Shown piece by piece: positions 22,640-32,399 of a stretch of DNA of 56,370 bases. The stretch spans positions 1 to 56,370 of the forward strand of contig JAFYYA010000085.1 of assembly GCA_017557785.1 (NCBI GenBank), read 5' to 3'. Source of the stretch: Salinivirgaceae bacterium (lineage in GTDB: Bacteria > Bacteroidota > Bacteroidia > Bacteroidales > SZUA-534). Every line of letters begins with the position of its first letter. Position 1 is the first letter of the stretch. Made by a program: the position numbers and the translations under genes. A model generated the notes under the pieces. It searched no databases. It had not been told where the DNA came from and saw only the letters and a list, made by a program, of their open reading frames with translations.

Positions 22640-23731
22640 ATGAACCATAATTTATATTGCGTGATAATGGCCGGTGGGGCAGGAACACGCTTCTGGCCTG
22701 TGAGCCGCTCAACATTTCCAAAACAATTTATTGATATTCTGGGCATAGGCAAATCGCTGCTGCAACTCACTTTCGAGCGTTTCACAAAGATTGTGCCGCC
22801 GCAGAACGTCTTTATTGTCACAAGTGCCGAATATAAAGATTTGACACTCAAACAACTGCCGCAGATTAGCGCATCGCAGATTCTGCTTGAGCCTGCACGC
22901 CGCAACACTGCGCCCTGTATTGCTTACGCCAACTTCCGCATTCAGCAGATGAACCCCGACGCCTGCATTGTTGTGGCACCGTCGGACCACCTGATTCTGA
23001 ACGACCAGATGTTCATCGAGACCATCTCGAACGGCTTCGATTTTGTGGCCAACAACGATAATCTGCTCACTCTCGGCATCCAGCCCACCCGCCCCGATAC
23101 GGGCTACGGCTACATTCAGTTCGACGAGACCATCAATTTCAACAACATTCCCGACTTGAAACGGGTGAAGGCCTTCACCGAGAAGCCGAATCTTGAATTT
23201 GCAAAATTCTTTGTACAGAGTGGCGAATTCTATTGGAATTCAGGCATTTTCCTTTGGTCGCTGAAGTCGATTCAGGCCGCCTTTAAGAAACATCTGGCAG
23301 AGGTTTACAATCTGTTCAACAGCAAGTCGGAACTGTTCAACACAGACGATGAGGAAGATGCCATCGGCCAGATTTATCCCGTCTGCCCGAACATCTCTAT
23401 CGACTACGGTGTGATGGAAAAGGCTGACAATGTGGCTGTTCTTGGCTCGCACTTCGGTTGGTCCGATTTGGGAACGTGGACATCGCTCTACGAGAACCGC
23501 CCCAAAAACAACGAGCAAAACGTGGTGGGCGGCGACAATGTGCTACTCTACAACACCAACCGCTCGATTGTGTATGCTCCGAAAGAAAAACTTGTTGTTG
23601 TGCAAGGGCTTACCAACTATATCGTTGTTGACACTCCCGATGCATTGCTCATCTGCGACAAGGACGAAGAGCAGACAGTGAAGGTTATTGTGAACGACAT
23701 CAAGACCAAGACGGGCGATAAGTTTATTTAA
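22640..23731 (+). CDS. manC: Mannose-1-phosphate guanylyltransferase
   Basis: This 363-residue nucleotidyltransferase makes GDP-mannose from mannose-1-phosphate and GTP, for glycan synthesis. The start at ATG 22640 places the pyrophosphorylase signature VIMAGGAGTRFWPVSRSTFP immediately at the N-terminus; an earlier ATG at 22556 would precede the promoter and is rejected. Further motifs are VVAPSDHL, LGIQPTRPDTGYGYIQ, FTEKPN and FYWNSGIFLW. The C-terminal phosphomannose-isomerase half of bifunctional AlgA/ManC proteins is absent, so it is the short, monofunctional form. The enzyme could feed the glycan cluster at the right end of the window, though the two are 25 kb apart. A terminator follows at 23761-23788. 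Confidence 0.93.
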   Translation: MNHNLYCVIMAGGAGTRFWPVSRSTFPKQFIDILGIGKSLLQLTFERFTKIVPPQNVFIVTSAEYKDLTLKQLPQISASQILLEPARRNTAPCIAYANFRIQQMNPDACIVVAPSDHLILNDQMFIETISNGFDFVANNDNLLTLGIQPTRPDTGYGYIQFDETINFNNIPDLKRVKAFTEKPNLEFAKFFVQSGEFYWNSGIFLWSLKSIQAAFKKHLAEVYNLFNSKSELFNTDDEEDAIGQIYPVCPNISIDYGVMEKADNVAVLGSHFGWSDLGTWTSLYENRPKNNEQNVVGGDNVLLYNTNRSIVYAPKEKLVVVQGLTNYIVVDTPDALLICDKDEEQTVKVIVNDIKTKTGDKFI

Positions 23732-23760
23732 TAGGTAGAAATTATTGATTTTGATACAAA

Positions 23761-23788
23761 AAGGCGCGGAAGGTTCCGCGCTTTTTTT
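23761..23788 (+). terminator. Intrinsic terminator after manC
   Basis: GCGCGGAA (23764-23771) and TTCCGCGC (23774-23781) form a GC-rich stem followed by seven T on the plus strand. Five A precede it, so it may also serve the convergent methyltransferase gene. Confidence 0.88.
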
Positions 23789-23801
23789 GTGGTTTATCCC
23801 G

Positions 23802-24515
23802 TCAGAATTTCAAGTAAAAATCCCGCGTAAGTGCAATATATTCAAGCGAGTAAACGCCGTGCTCATCAGTTTCGATTGTGATAATTTCGTCAGTGGTGTA
23901 TGATTCGCCGTAACCATATTCCACCATTGCGCGGTGGAAAGGCGAATTAGGGTTGGGGCGTACCATAGCACGACGGACGGTTGTTAGGTGGTGCTGTGCG
24001 GCTTCTGCGTCATAATCGGCAAGGCGGTCCACAGGAATAATTACCGAAAGGCGGCCATTGTCGGTCAGCAGTTGGGCGGTGCAACCGAACAGGTCGGCCG
24101 CGGGCAGAGTGTCGTCGTGGCGGGCAAGGGCGCGGCCTTGGCTTGGTGCTTTGAGCGAGTTGCTGAAAAACGGCGGGTTGCTGACAATCAGGTCGAAACG
24201 GTCGGGGCAGTCGGCGGCAAATTCCTGAACCGAAAGGTTGAAAAGTTCAATGCGGTCGGCCCACGGACAGTTGCCGATGTTTGTTACGGCATCAATGCAC
24301 GCCTGGCTGTCAATCTCAACGGCCGCTACTTGTGCTTCTGACCGTTGCGCCGCCATAATGGCTATTAGGCCCGTTCCTGTGCCCACATCGAGCACACGTC
24401 GCGCTCCCGCGCAACTGCACCACGCTCCCAAAAGCACACCATCGGTGCCGACTTTCATCGAAGCGTTGTCCTGCACAACGGCGAATTGTTTGAAACAGAA
24501 GTAGTTGTTGCTCAT
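23802..24515 (-). CDS. trmN6: tRNA1(Val) (adenine(37)-N6)-methyltransferase, TrmN6-like
   Basis: This 237-residue SAM-dependent methyltransferase modifies adenine 37 of a valine tRNA in E. coli (YfiC). The N-terminal FKQFAVVQDNASMKVGTDGVLLG is the family block, followed by the SAM motif VLDVGTGTGLIAIM, VAAVEIDSQA, and the catalytic NPPFF in LIVSNPPFF, which suits N6-adenine methylation. The length matches. It is a single gene on the minus strand, convergent with manC. The exact tRNA target is inferred from the family. Confidence 0.88.
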   Translation of the reverse strand: MSNNYFCFKQFAVVQDNASMKVGTDGVLLGAWCSCAGARRVLDVGTGTGLIAIMAAQRSEAQVAAVEIDSQACIDAVTNIGNCPWADRIELFNLSVQEFAADCPDRFDLIVSNPPFFSNSLKAPSQGRALARHDDTLPAADLFGCTAQLLTDNGRLSVIIPVDRLADYDAEAAQHHLTTVRRAMVRPNPNSPFHRAMVEYGYGESYTTDEIITIETDEHGVYSLEYIALTRDFYLKF

Positions 24516-24671
24516 TATGAGTTGTAAGTTTTAAGTTTGAAAGTTATAAGTTGAAAAGGCAAAAGAAAGGCATAAGTTTTAGGATTTAGGCATTAGGCAC
24601 TAAAAAAGGGTCTGTTGTCCGTAGTCTGTTGTCTGAAGTCGTTTTTTTCATCAATTCACCGATTGACCGAT

Positions 24672-25448
24672 TCAACAATTCACTATTTCGCCATTCACTC
24701 CAAGACTGAACAACGCAAAATCGTACTTCACAGGGTCGTCGGGGCAGAACTGGCGTAGGCGGGCGGTGAGTTCTTCCACGGCTTGCCAGTCGTTTTGCTT
24801 GCGCAACAGCAGCCCCAACTGACGCGAGACGTTGCCCACGTGCACATCGAGCGGAATGCACAATGCCGACTGCGGGATATTTTTCCAAATGCCAAAATCG
24901 ACACCCGTGCCGCTCTGCCGTACCATCCAGCGCAGATACATATTCATCCGCTTCGATGCCGAACCTTTTTCAGGGTTGGCCAGATGCTTCTCGGTGCGGT
25001 GCTGATGGTCAATCTCGAAGAAAACCCGATAAAAATGCGATAGTGCGCCGCGTATCGAGCCTGATGATTTAAATCCTTCAGTTACAACCTGTTCCAATCC
25101 ACTGTGATTCATATATATATTGTGAAGCGAGCGCAGAAACGTAGTGCAGTCGGTGCCGTTGAAGGTGCGGTAAACAAACTTTTCAAACGGCTGCAGGTCG
25201 GCTTCGGTGCAGTTTGTGATGAAATCGTGCGGCGCGCCGTCCATCCAGTTGATGAGTTGGTTGGCCGATTTCACAATGCTCTTGCGCTGTCCCCAGGCAA
25301 TGGTTGCGGCCAGGAATCCGGCAATGGCAATATCGTCAGGGCGACTGAAGCGGTGCGGAATCGAAATCGGGTCTTCGGCAATGAAGTCCACGCAGTCGAA
25401 CCGCGCGGCCTGGCTGTCAAGGAATTGTTTTAGTTCGGTGTCGGTCAT
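24672..25448 (-). CDS. TIGR02757 (DUF2400) family protein, function unknown
   Basis: This 258-residue soluble helical protein has the features of the TIGR02757 family: the N-terminal block HRFSRPDDIAIAGFLAATIAWG, GAPHDFI, FVYRTFNGTDC, and the C-terminal KRMNMYLRWMVRQSGTGVDFGIWKNI followed by CIPLDVHVGNVSRQLGLL. The last part resembles the DNA-glycosylase helix-hairpin-helix fold, so a nucleic-acid role has been suggested for the family; none is shown here. The gene lies just upstream of the trmN6-like gene on the same strand, with a repeat-like gap of about 150 nt between them. Confidence 0.85.
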   Translation of the reverse strand: MTDTELKQFLDSQAARFDCVDFIAEDPISIPHRFSRPDDIAIAGFLAATIAWGQRKSIVKSANQLINWMDGAPHDFITNCTEADLQPFEKFVYRTFNGTDCTTFLRSLHNIYMNHSGLEQVVTEGFKSSGSIRGALSHFYRVFFEIDHQHRTEKHLANPEKGSASKRMNMYLRWMVRQSGTGVDFGIWKNIPQSALCIPLDVHVGNVSRQLGLLLRKQNDWQAVEELTARLRQFCPDDPVKYDFALFSLGVNGEIVNC

Positions 25449-25536
25449 CGTTTTAATTTAAAATCTGTGTAAATCAGTTCAAACCGTGTCATCTGCGTTC
25501 AAATTCAGGCGTCAAAAATAATAAAGTTGGCGGCTG

Positions 25537-25566
25537 TTGCACCAAACACATATTTTTCTACCTTTG
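25537..25566 (+). promoter_or_regulatory. Promoter of rplY-pth
   Basis: TTG (25537-25539) and TACCTTTG (25559-25566) are 19 nt apart. This fits the Bacteroidota promoter and places the transcript start about 65 nt before the rplY ATG. Confidence 0.68.
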
Positions 25567-25638
25567 CGCCGCTTAAAATTTTTATTGTCTAACGTGCAAT
25601 GGGTGACACAGTCACAAGTAGCACATAAATTTATTAGA

Positions 25639-26226
25639 ATGAAAACTATTGAGATTAAAGGTTCTGTTCGTTCAGACCTTGGCAAAAAGGCAACACGCGA
25701 ACTTCGCAAAAACGGACAGGTTCCTTGCGTAGTGTACGGCGGCGAGTCAGTAACCCACTTTTCAGCACCTGTTGATGCTTTCCGTGGTCTGATTTACACA
25801 CCGAACATCTACATTGTTGACCTTGTAATCGACGGAAAGGCTTGCAAGGCCGTTCTGAAGGATGTTCAGTACAACTGCGTATCTGACGCCATCGAGCACA
25901 TCGACTTCCTTGAAGTTAGCGACAAGAAACCGGTTTCTATCGCATTGCCGGTTAAACTTAACGGTTTGGCAGAAGGTGTTCGTCAGGGTGGTAAGTTGGT
26001 GCTGAAAATCCGCAAGATCCGCGTTAAAGGTATGATTGCCAAACTTCCTGATTTGCTCGAGATTGATGTTACCAACCTTGGTCTTGGCAAGGCTATCAAG
26101 ATTCAGGATTTGTCTTTCGACGGTCTCGAAATCCTTGACGCAAAGAACATTGTGGTTGCAACTGTTAAAATGACACGTGCTGCCGCAACAGCCAGCGCTG
26201 ACGCAGCTGCTGCTGAAGCAAAATAA
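25639..26226 (+). CDS. rplY: Ribosomal protein L25 (Ctc/TL5 form)
   Basis: This 195-residue 5S rRNA-binding protein consists of the L25 domain (about 1-95, MKTIEIKGSVRSDLGKKATR and VPCVVYGGESVTHF) and a C-terminal TL5-type beta domain (about 96-190, with FLEVSDKKPVSIALPVKLNG). It ends in an Ala-rich tail (AAATASADAAAAEAK), common in Bacteroidota members. The start is set at ATG 25639, since the frame upstream to 25537 covers the promoter. It is followed 8 nt later by pth, an arrangement seen in many bacteria. Confidence 0.95.
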   Translation: MKTIEIKGSVRSDLGKKATRELRKNGQVPCVVYGGESVTHFSAPVDAFRGLIYTPNIYIVDLVIDGKACKAVLKDVQYNCVSDAIEHIDFLEVSDKKPVSIALPVKLNGLAEGVRQGGKLVLKIRKIRVKGMIAKLPDLLEIDVTNLGLGKAIKIQDLSFDGLEILDAKNIVVATVKMTRAAATASADAAAAEAK

Positions 26227-26234
26227 TCTGGCTT

Positions 26235-26798
26235 GTGAAATATCTGATTGTAGGGCTGGGCAACATCGGCGCTGAATACGCCAACACCCGCCACAACATA
26301 GGATTTAAAGTATTGGATGCCTTGGCTAAGGCATCCAATATTTCTTTTAGCGAAGTGCGTCACGCCTATCGTGCCGAACTGAAGTCGCGCGGCCGCACTT
26401 TTATTCTCATCAAACCAACCACTTACATGAATCTGAGCGGAAAGGCTGTGGCCTATTGGATGCAGCAAGAGAAAATACCGCTCAACCATCTTCTTATCAT
26501 CTGCGACGATTTGGCGCTGCCTTTCGGCAAGATTCGCATCCGCGAGCGCGGTAGCGACGGCGGCCACAACGGCTTGAAAAACATTGCCGAATCGCTCTCA
26601 ACCACCGATTTTGCGCGTATGCGTTTCGGCATCGGCAATGAGTTCTCGCGCGGCCATCAGGTTGATTTTGTTCTCGGCCAGTGGACCGACGATGAACAAG
26701 CCAAAATCGACGAGCGCGTCAACCTTTGCTGTCAGGCGGTGCAGCAACTGCCTTTTGTGGGCGTTCCGGGCATAATGAATCAGTTCAACAACAAATAG
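26235..26798 (+). CDS. pth: Peptidyl-tRNA hydrolase
   Basis: This 187-residue enzyme frees tRNA from prematurely released peptidyl-tRNA. The start is a GTG at 26235 (MKYLIVGLGNIG). The catalytic histidine is His20 in NTRHNIGF, and the loop LIICDDLALPFGKIRIRERG followed by GSDGGHNGLKNI matches the active-site region with its conserved Asp and Asn. Length is normal. It is co-directional with and close to rplY, probably one transcript. Confidence 0.95.
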   Translation: MKYLIVGLGNIGAEYANTRHNIGFKVLDALAKASNISFSEVRHAYRAELKSRGRTFILIKPTTYMNLSGKAVAYWMQQEKIPLNHLLIICDDLALPFGKIRIRERGSDGGHNGLKNIAESLSTTDFARMRFGIGNEFSRGHQVDFVLGQWTDDEQAKIDERVNLCCQAVQQLPFVGVPGIMNQFNNK

Positions 26799-26856
26799 TT
26801 GTCGCGGACCGAAAAGTTCAAACCAAGTATGGTTTTGACTACAATTCCGCCTTTCG

Positions 26857-28299
26857 TTAGAATTCCGAGTAGGTGTTTATCATCGGCTTGTCTTTGAATC
26901 CTTTAGCACCGAATATCAGGTTTAGTCCGGTGCTGATGTTGAAATCGCAGACATTGTTGGGTGCAAAAATTTTGTCGCCATCGATGTTGTATTTCCGGTA
27001 TGCGATAGGTATTCCGTTGGTCATCAGGTAGTATTGCAGCAGGCCAAGGTTGAGCGAAAACCCGAAGTTGGCGGTGCAGCAGCCTTTGACATCGATGTTC
27101 ATGCCCGTTGTTAAAGAAAAGAACTTGTAGGGCACCACGTTAAGCGAAAAATTGAAATTCTGCGACACGCTGCTTTTCCAGAATGTTGTGCGCGACACAA
27201 GACCCAGACTCAGAAAATGAAGCGGCGTGTATTCGCCACCAACATAAATGTTTGGATGCACGCCAGTGGTGAAAAATCTGTGAGTCACGCTTGTAGTCAG
27301 CGAGTTCTTGACCGAATCGCCAAGGTCGGTGAGCAGTTCGCCCATGTTAGTGCCGTCGAAAAACTCATCAAGGTCGATGTCGGGACCGGTGTATGTGAAT
27401 GAGCCTTTTGCTTTGACGGTGTTAGTCTCGCCAGTCCAGAAAATAAGTCCAAGGTCGGTGACGGCTGCTGAAACTTTGAAGTTCTTGTTGAACGAGTATT
27501 CCATGCCCAAATCGACAGCCGCGCCAGGGTTGCGGATGCCTGGCAGCGCAAAGGTGAGTGCTTCGCGCAAGTCCATTTCCTTCATTTCGATTGAGTCGAT
27601 GGATATTGAGCCGTCGGCATCAGTCTTTACTTCGATGGGGAACGATGCCGAAATCGAAGCATCGATGTCGATGTCCCACTGGTCGCGACCAGTGTTGACA
27701 CTGAATCGCGGAATGTCGGTTCTAACCGCCGTGATGCCCGACAGATATTTAGCGCGTGCGCCCACGGTGAGTTCTTCGGTCAGTTTCAGCGAGTAGCCCA
27801 CGGCAAACTCATGATAGGCTTGAGCGTTGATTCTAAGGCTGTTGAATTTAAGTCGAGTACCATCGGGCAGACCTTTGTCGAGCAAGGTGAACAATGCCGA
27901 TGGCAGTGCAGCGCTTGCTTCGAAACGCTCGCTGATGCCAACCGACCAGTAGCCGTTACGGTCGCGCCAGCCAACGTTGCCCAGTTCAACCGACCATTGG
28001 TTGTTGAGCCGTGCGCCACGTCTGAACCTATGTCGAAGGTCGGAATAGTCGAAATCCTTGTCAGTGATGAAATTCCATTTGTCGTTAGTATTCGAGTACA
28101 ACTTCGATGCCTTGATGTTGGTCTCGGTATGAAGCGACATGCTGGCCACTGTTATAAACATATTGCACCGAGGCTGGTGTGCGGGGTTCAGCAGCGACGA
28201 TTGCGGCACGCTTTCCATATAGTACAGCGAGAGCGATGGCTGTGCGGCGACATCGTTCCACAGCAGAAACATCAGTATGTATATGACGTATCGTTTCAT
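26857..28299 (-). CDS. Outer-membrane beta-barrel protein, DUF5723-like
   Basis: This 480-residue protein has a signal peptide (MKRYVIYILMFLLWNDVAAQ) and the block ESVPQSSLLNPAHQPRCNMF, which together with the later beta strands resembles the DUF5723 group of Bacteroidota surface proteins. Long stretches of alternating polar and aromatic residues (for example HEFAVGYSLKLTEELTVGAR, VDLGMEYSFNKNFKVSAAVT) suggest a barrel. It starts 3 nt after the stop of the lipoprotein gene on the same strand and is the third gene of an operon with the lipoprotein and the PorE-like OmpA protein, so a role in the cell envelope or secretion is inferred. The function is unknown. Confidence 0.72.
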   Translation of the reverse strand: MKRYVIYILMFLLWNDVAAQPSLSLYYMESVPQSSLLNPAHQPRCNMFITVASMSLHTETNIKASKLYSNTNDKWNFITDKDFDYSDLRHRFRRGARLNNQWSVELGNVGWRDRNGYWSVGISERFEASAALPSALFTLLDKGLPDGTRLKFNSLRINAQAYHEFAVGYSLKLTEELTVGARAKYLSGITAVRTDIPRFSVNTGRDQWDIDIDASISASFPIEVKTDADGSISIDSIEMKEMDLREALTFALPGIRNPGAAVDLGMEYSFNKNFKVSAAVTDLGLIFWTGETNTVKAKGSFTYTGPDIDLDEFFDGTNMGELLTDLGDSVKNSLTTSVTHRFFTTGVHPNIYVGGEYTPLHFLSLGLVSRTTFWKSSVSQNFNFSLNVVPYKFFSLTTGMNIDVKGCCTANFGFSLNLGLLQYYLMTNGIPIAYRKYNIDGDKIFAPNNVCDFNISTGLNLIFGAKGFKDKPMINTYSEF

Positions 28300-28302
28300 C
28301 TT

Positions 28303-29922
28303 CTAATCTGATAAATAGTTACTTACAACTTCGAACGAGAATTTTATCTTCATCGCGTACTCGTTGTAGAATTTGAAGAATTGGCACTCGCCGGCATTCT
28401 CGGTGTCGATAATGGATTTGAGCAGAATTTTCTTCACATCGGCATCAGAGCAGCGCTTGATTTTCTCTTGGTCCATCACGGCCGTTTTGCTCACGTGCGC
28501 CCATTCTGAGACACGCTTGTTGGCGTCGATTTTTGGCATTTTCCAAACTTGTTCAAATCGTGGGAAAAGCGAGTCGACAACACGCATCTGGCCGTCGACC
28601 AGGTAGGCCTGGGTCACCATAGTGAGCGGGAAGCCGTTGTTGAAATCGAAAAACATTGACAGCGTGTCAACATAGTCGGCGTTGTCTTTGTCAATGATTA
28701 TGCTGTTCAGGTCGAAGTCGATGGTGTCGGTACGGTCCATATCAGTGATTTTCATCCAGAGCGGGATGTACATGTTCACGTGGCAGTCGAGCGATGATTC
28801 CGGTGTCAGGTAGTTCTCTTTGGTCTCGCCTTTGGGGTTCGATGTTACCAAAATGCTGTATTTATAACTGATGGGGTCGATACTTAGCAGTGAGTTCACA
28901 TCAGAGTTGGCAGTGTCGAGCGTGAACTTGTTGGCGCAGGGCTCGAAGTTGCCGTCGGGGCGGTAGGCGTCGTGGCTCACCTGGTCGACGTAGAGCGTGT
29001 TCTCAATGTCGAATTTGATGTTTTCTGTTATGTTGTCGCGGTCAACCAGCCGCATAATGTCCATTTTTACATCGAATTGCGTGCCGGTCCAGTTGTTGAC
29101 GTCGAGAGTCAGGTCGGTACCGGTGAACTCAATGCCGTCGTTGAACTCATACGAGTCGAAGAAGTCGAGCGGCATTTCCGACGGACTGTTGTAGACCAGC
29201 CGTGTGCCAAAAAATCCGAAGACAATCTGTGGCTCAATATCGGTTGTCGATAGGCTGAATGAGAATACTGAATTGATTGACGAGCTTTTTGCTGTGCCAT
29301 TCAGGCTGATGCTGATGGTCAGGTAACTCGAGTCGGTTGAGTGCTGCGGCACAATGGTGTATCCGGCAAGGTCGATTTCCTGGTTGCACCCCGATTGAGC
29401 AGCCCAACTGATATTCAGCGGCCTGCCGCCGTTGCTGAGTTCGGCAATGCTCAGAGTGTACTGTCCGTCAACATCCATCGGCTCTGCCTTGACGGTCATT
29501 GCGGCTTTTGCAATGATGAGTGAATCGATGCGTTGGCCGTCATTAGTGTTGAGTTTTAAGCGCTCGGTCATTGTCCGGTTGATTTTTACACCTTGCGTAA
29601 GCGGCATCGGGCTACTCAGCCCCAGCATTATATTGTTCATTGTGAGCACATCAGCCCAGCCAATGTGGTAGTCTTTGTTGTACTCAACGTAGAGCATGCC
29701 GTCATCTTTTGATTTTATGTCGGGCACGGTTTTGCCATCGTTCTTTGCCAGGCGTCGCAGAATGCTGTTGTAGTCGGCACTAATGGTCGATACAGGCACG
29801 GCGATGTTCACCGGACGCTTGTAACTCACGTCGTTGAACTCGACTTCGTCTTTCATGCAGCTGGCCAGCAGTGCAAGAACGGCTACGAATAATATTTTTA
29901 GGTCTATTCGTTTCATAATCAC
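28303..29922 (-). CDS. Lipoprotein of unknown function
   Basis: This 539-residue protein has a lipoprotein signal ending LALLASC, with Cys22 as the lipid-anchored residue. The start is placed at ATG 29922, overlapping the stop of the upstream OmpA gene by 4 nt (ATGA); an ATG at 29916 is also possible. The mature part shows beta-rich segments with many Asp and Thr but no domain I recognise. Its position between a PorE-like OmpA protein and a barrel protein implies an envelope-localised partner. Confidence 0.72.
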   Translation of the reverse strand: MIMKRIDLKILFVAVLALLASCMKDEVEFNDVSYKRPVNIAVPVSTISADYNSILRRLAKNDGKTVPDIKSKDDGMLYVEYNKDYHIGWADVLTMNNIMLGLSSPMPLTQGVKINRTMTERLKLNTNDGQRIDSLIIAKAAMTVKAEPMDVDGQYTLSIAELSNGGRPLNISWAAQSGCNQEIDLAGYTIVPQHSTDSSYLTISISLNGTAKSSSINSVFSFSLSTTDIEPQIVFGFFGTRLVYNSPSEMPLDFFDSYEFNDGIEFTGTDLTLDVNNWTGTQFDVKMDIMRLVDRDNITENIKFDIENTLYVDQVSHDAYRPDGNFEPCANKFTLDTANSDVNSLLSIDPISYKYSILVTSNPKGETKENYLTPESSLDCHVNMYIPLWMKITDMDRTDTIDFDLNSIIIDKDNADYVDTLSMFFDFNNGFPLTMVTQAYLVDGQMRVVDSLFPRFEQVWKMPKIDANKRVSEWAHVSKTAVMDQEKIKRCSDADVKKILLKSIIDTENAGECQFFKFYNEYAMKIKFSFEVVSNYLSD

Positions 29923-32399
29923 TTAATTACTTTAATCTCGACGCGCCGGTTCTGCTCACGCCCTTCAGGGGTGTCGTTCGAAGCTATTGGCTGCTCGAAC
30001 CCGTAGCCGGCGTAGGTTATGCGTTCGTCTTCTATACCTTTGTTAACCAGATAGTTCTTGACGGTAAGTGCGCGGTCTTTCGACAACTTTTTGTTGAGCG
30101 ATGCCGAACCGGTGTTGTCAGTGTGGCCCGATACTTCGATGCTCACTGACGGGTTTTTCTGCAGTAGTTCGGCAAATTTGTCGAGTGCTTCAAACGACTG
30201 TGGTTTCAGTGTGGCCTTGCCCGAGTTGAACAAGATGTTCTCAATCACCAGTTTGGCGCCAGTTTCCATCTTCTTTAGCGAGTAGTTGCGGACCACAAGC
30301 GTCTGGTCAACGCCAAAGTAGATGGCATCGTTTACAAAGAAGTGCATATTGGCTTCAATCTCAACCATATACGAATGGTTCGTCTTCAGCGTGACGTTGT
30401 AGTTTCCGCTCAGACTGTCGCTGAACACAATGGTTTCGGCTTCGCGTTTGCCCGATTCGTAGAAGATGAGCGCCGCGCGCAGGGGCGTGGTTTGGTCTTC
30501 TTCGGTGATGCGTCCGCGCACAACATAGTCGATGCGGCTGCATTTGAGCGCGAAATCTTCGCGGGCTTCGCTTGCACCCATTTTTGTGGCGTTAATCTGT
30601 TTTTCGGCAGAGTAATAGTCGGTTGCCGACACTTCAATCTTGAAATCGGTTTTGTCGGCAAGCGAGAAAGCATAGTTGCCGGTGAGCACACTTGTGGTTG
30701 TTTTGCCGATGATGTTTCCGCTAGCATCTTTCAGCAGCACCATAGCCCGCAAAGGTGTGCCCTTGTCGGTGTCGGTAATTGTTCCGGCAATGGTGAACGG
30801 GTGGCGCAGTTTGTCGAGCACAAACAGTTTTTTGACGGTTGTGTTCTTCTGCGGCGGACATTCAATGGTGTCGGTTACTGATTTGTAGCCTTCGCGGTTC
30901 ACGCTTACAATATAGACGCCCGTGTCGTCGAATTTGCATTTGAAAGGTTGGTCACTGTTTTGTGCTTCGCCAGTTTTCAGAGTGTTGCCAGCGGCATCGG
31001 TTATTGTCACCGACACGTTCAGCGGGTTCATCTCATCAGTCTCTATGGCTGAGCACTGGTAGTAGAACGGCTGCCGGTTGTCGTTCACAATCGAGTAGAT
31101 GTCCAGTCCGCCGTGGCCGCCCTTGCGCATGGTTGAGTAAAGCGCCACATCGGGGTCCGACGTTGGTTGGTAGAAGAGTTCGTTGGCCGGACTGTTGATT
31201 GGGAAGCCAAGGTTCTGCGGTTCGCCCCAGTTGCCGCTGGCGTCTTTCACCGATTTGTAGATGTCGAACCCACCCATTCCCAAATGGCCGTCCGATGCAA
31301 AGAAGATGGTTTTGCCGTCGGGTGTTACTGCCACGCTGGCTTCGTCGAAAGGAGTGTTGATTGGTGTCCCGATGTTCACCGGCTTATGCCAGCGGTTTTT
31401 CTTTTTGTATTGCGCCATCCAGATGTCGCTGCCGCCTTGTCCGCTGCGGTGGTTGGTGATGTAGTAGATGTTGTTGTCGGCATCGATGCTCAACGCACCT
31501 TCGCGGTAGGCAATGTGGTTGATTCCGCCCTTCAGTTTGCGCACCTTGGTCCAGCCTTTCGGTCCCTGCACGGCTGTGTAGAGCATACCGTTGCCGCGCT
31601 TGCCCTTATAGAAATATATGCGTTCGCCGTTGTGGCTCATTCCGGCAAGGCTGATGTTACGTATCGAACTAAAATCGTCTTCGAACCAAACCTTCTCGCA
31701 TTGCTGGTTGATGCCGTCTTCAGCACTCATAATCTGTTCTTTGAATGTGAATCTCGACACGCGTTTTTTTGGTTCGGAGCGTGGACGGCGCGATGTGAAA
31801 TAAATCTGCTGGTTCTTGTCGCTCACCATGGCGTTGTAGTCATCGTAGTAGGTGTTGATTATTGGGCCTAAGTTGTTGATAAACACTGCCACGGTGTCCT
31901 TAATCATCTCTTTGCCGAACTCGCATTCGCGGATAATCTGCGCCACCTTTTTGTTGGCGTTGGCATAGTCGATTTTCGAGCAACCTTGAAGATAGTTGCG
32001 GTAGGCGTTGATGGCTTCGTCGAACTGGTTGTTGTACTGATAGGCGCGGCCGAGCAGGTAGAAGTAGTCTTTTGCCACCGACGGTGTGCTGTTGAGTAGG
32101 AATTCAAGAGCGTCTTCGCGGTTGTTGCCCATCAGGTTGCAGACTGCAATTTTGTAGTTGAGCGCAGCGTCGCGGTTGTTGTAACGGTAGGCCTTCATGT
32201 AGTATTTCAGCGCTTCGTCATACAATCCGGCGCCTTTTTTATAATAGTGCTCGCCTTTTGCCAGACTCTTTTTGGCATCTTCAAGCCCCATTGGCGACGC
32301 AAAAAACGAATCTTTTTTGATTTTTGGATTTTCCTGCGCAGACAATATTGTACCAATAAATATTGATAATATGCAAAGTGTCAGATGTTTTTTCATCAT
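29919..32399 (-). CDS. PorE-like OmpA-family protein with TPR and PD40 repeats (T9SS-associated type)
   Basis: This 826-residue secreted protein has a signal peptide (residues 1-21), TPR helices (about 39-160), a PD40/WD40-like propeller (about 180-440, with repeats such as GKTIFFASDGHLGMGGFDIY and IYYITNHRSGQGGSDIW), carboxypeptidase-regulatory or CNA-B-like beta domains (about 445-700) and a C-terminal OmpA peptidoglycan-binding domain (about 712-826, with SIEVSGHTDNTGSASLNKKL and NRRVEI). This order is the one described for PorE of the P. gingivalis type IX system, which links the secretion machinery to peptidoglycan. The window also holds a T9SS adhesin and a PorP/SprF protein, which supports that role, but OmpA/PD40 proteins have several relatives, so PorE itself is not certain. 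It heads a three-gene operon. Confidence 0.85.
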   Translation of the reverse strand: MMKKHLTLCILSIFIGTILSAQENPKIKKDSFFASPMGLEDAKKSLAKGEHYYKKGAGLYDEALKYYMKAYRYNNRDAALNYKIAVCNLMGNNREDALEFLLNSTPSVAKDYFYLLGRAYQYNNQFDEAINAYRNYLQGCSKIDYANANKKVAQIIRECEFGKEMIKDTVAVFINNLGPIINTYYDDYNAMVSDKNQQIYFTSRRPRSEPKKRVSRFTFKEQIMSAEDGINQQCEKVWFEDDFSSIRNISLAGMSHNGERIYFYKGKRGNGMLYTAVQGPKGWTKVRKLKGGINHIAYREGALSIDADNNIYYITNHRSGQGGSDIWMAQYKKKNRWHKPVNIGTPINTPFDEASVAVTPDGKTIFFASDGHLGMGGFDIYKSVKDASGNWGEPQNLGFPINSPANELFYQPTSDPDVALYSTMRKGGHGGLDIYSIVNDNRQPFYYQCSAIETDEMNPLNVSVTITDAAGNTLKTGEAQNSDQPFKCKFDDTGVYIVSVNREGYKSVTDTIECPPQKNTTVKKLFVLDKLRHPFTIAGTITDTDKGTPLRAMVLLKDASGNIIGKTTTSVLTGNYAFSLADKTDFKIEVSATDYYSAEKQINATKMGASEAREDFALKCSRIDYVVRGRITEEDQTTPLRAALIFYESGKREAETIVFSDSLSGNYNVTLKTNHSYMVEIEANMHFFVNDAIYFGVDQTLVVRNYSLKKMETGAKLVIENILFNSGKATLKPQSFEALDKFAELLQKNPSVSIEVSGHTDNTGSASLNKKLSKDRALTVKNYLVNKGIEDERITYAGYGFEQPIASNDTPEGREQNRRVEIKVIK

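Noticed and set aside
25537-25638. Upstream start for rplY
   Set aside because: It overlaps the promoter TTG-N19-TACCTTTG and has no homology; L25 begins at 25639.
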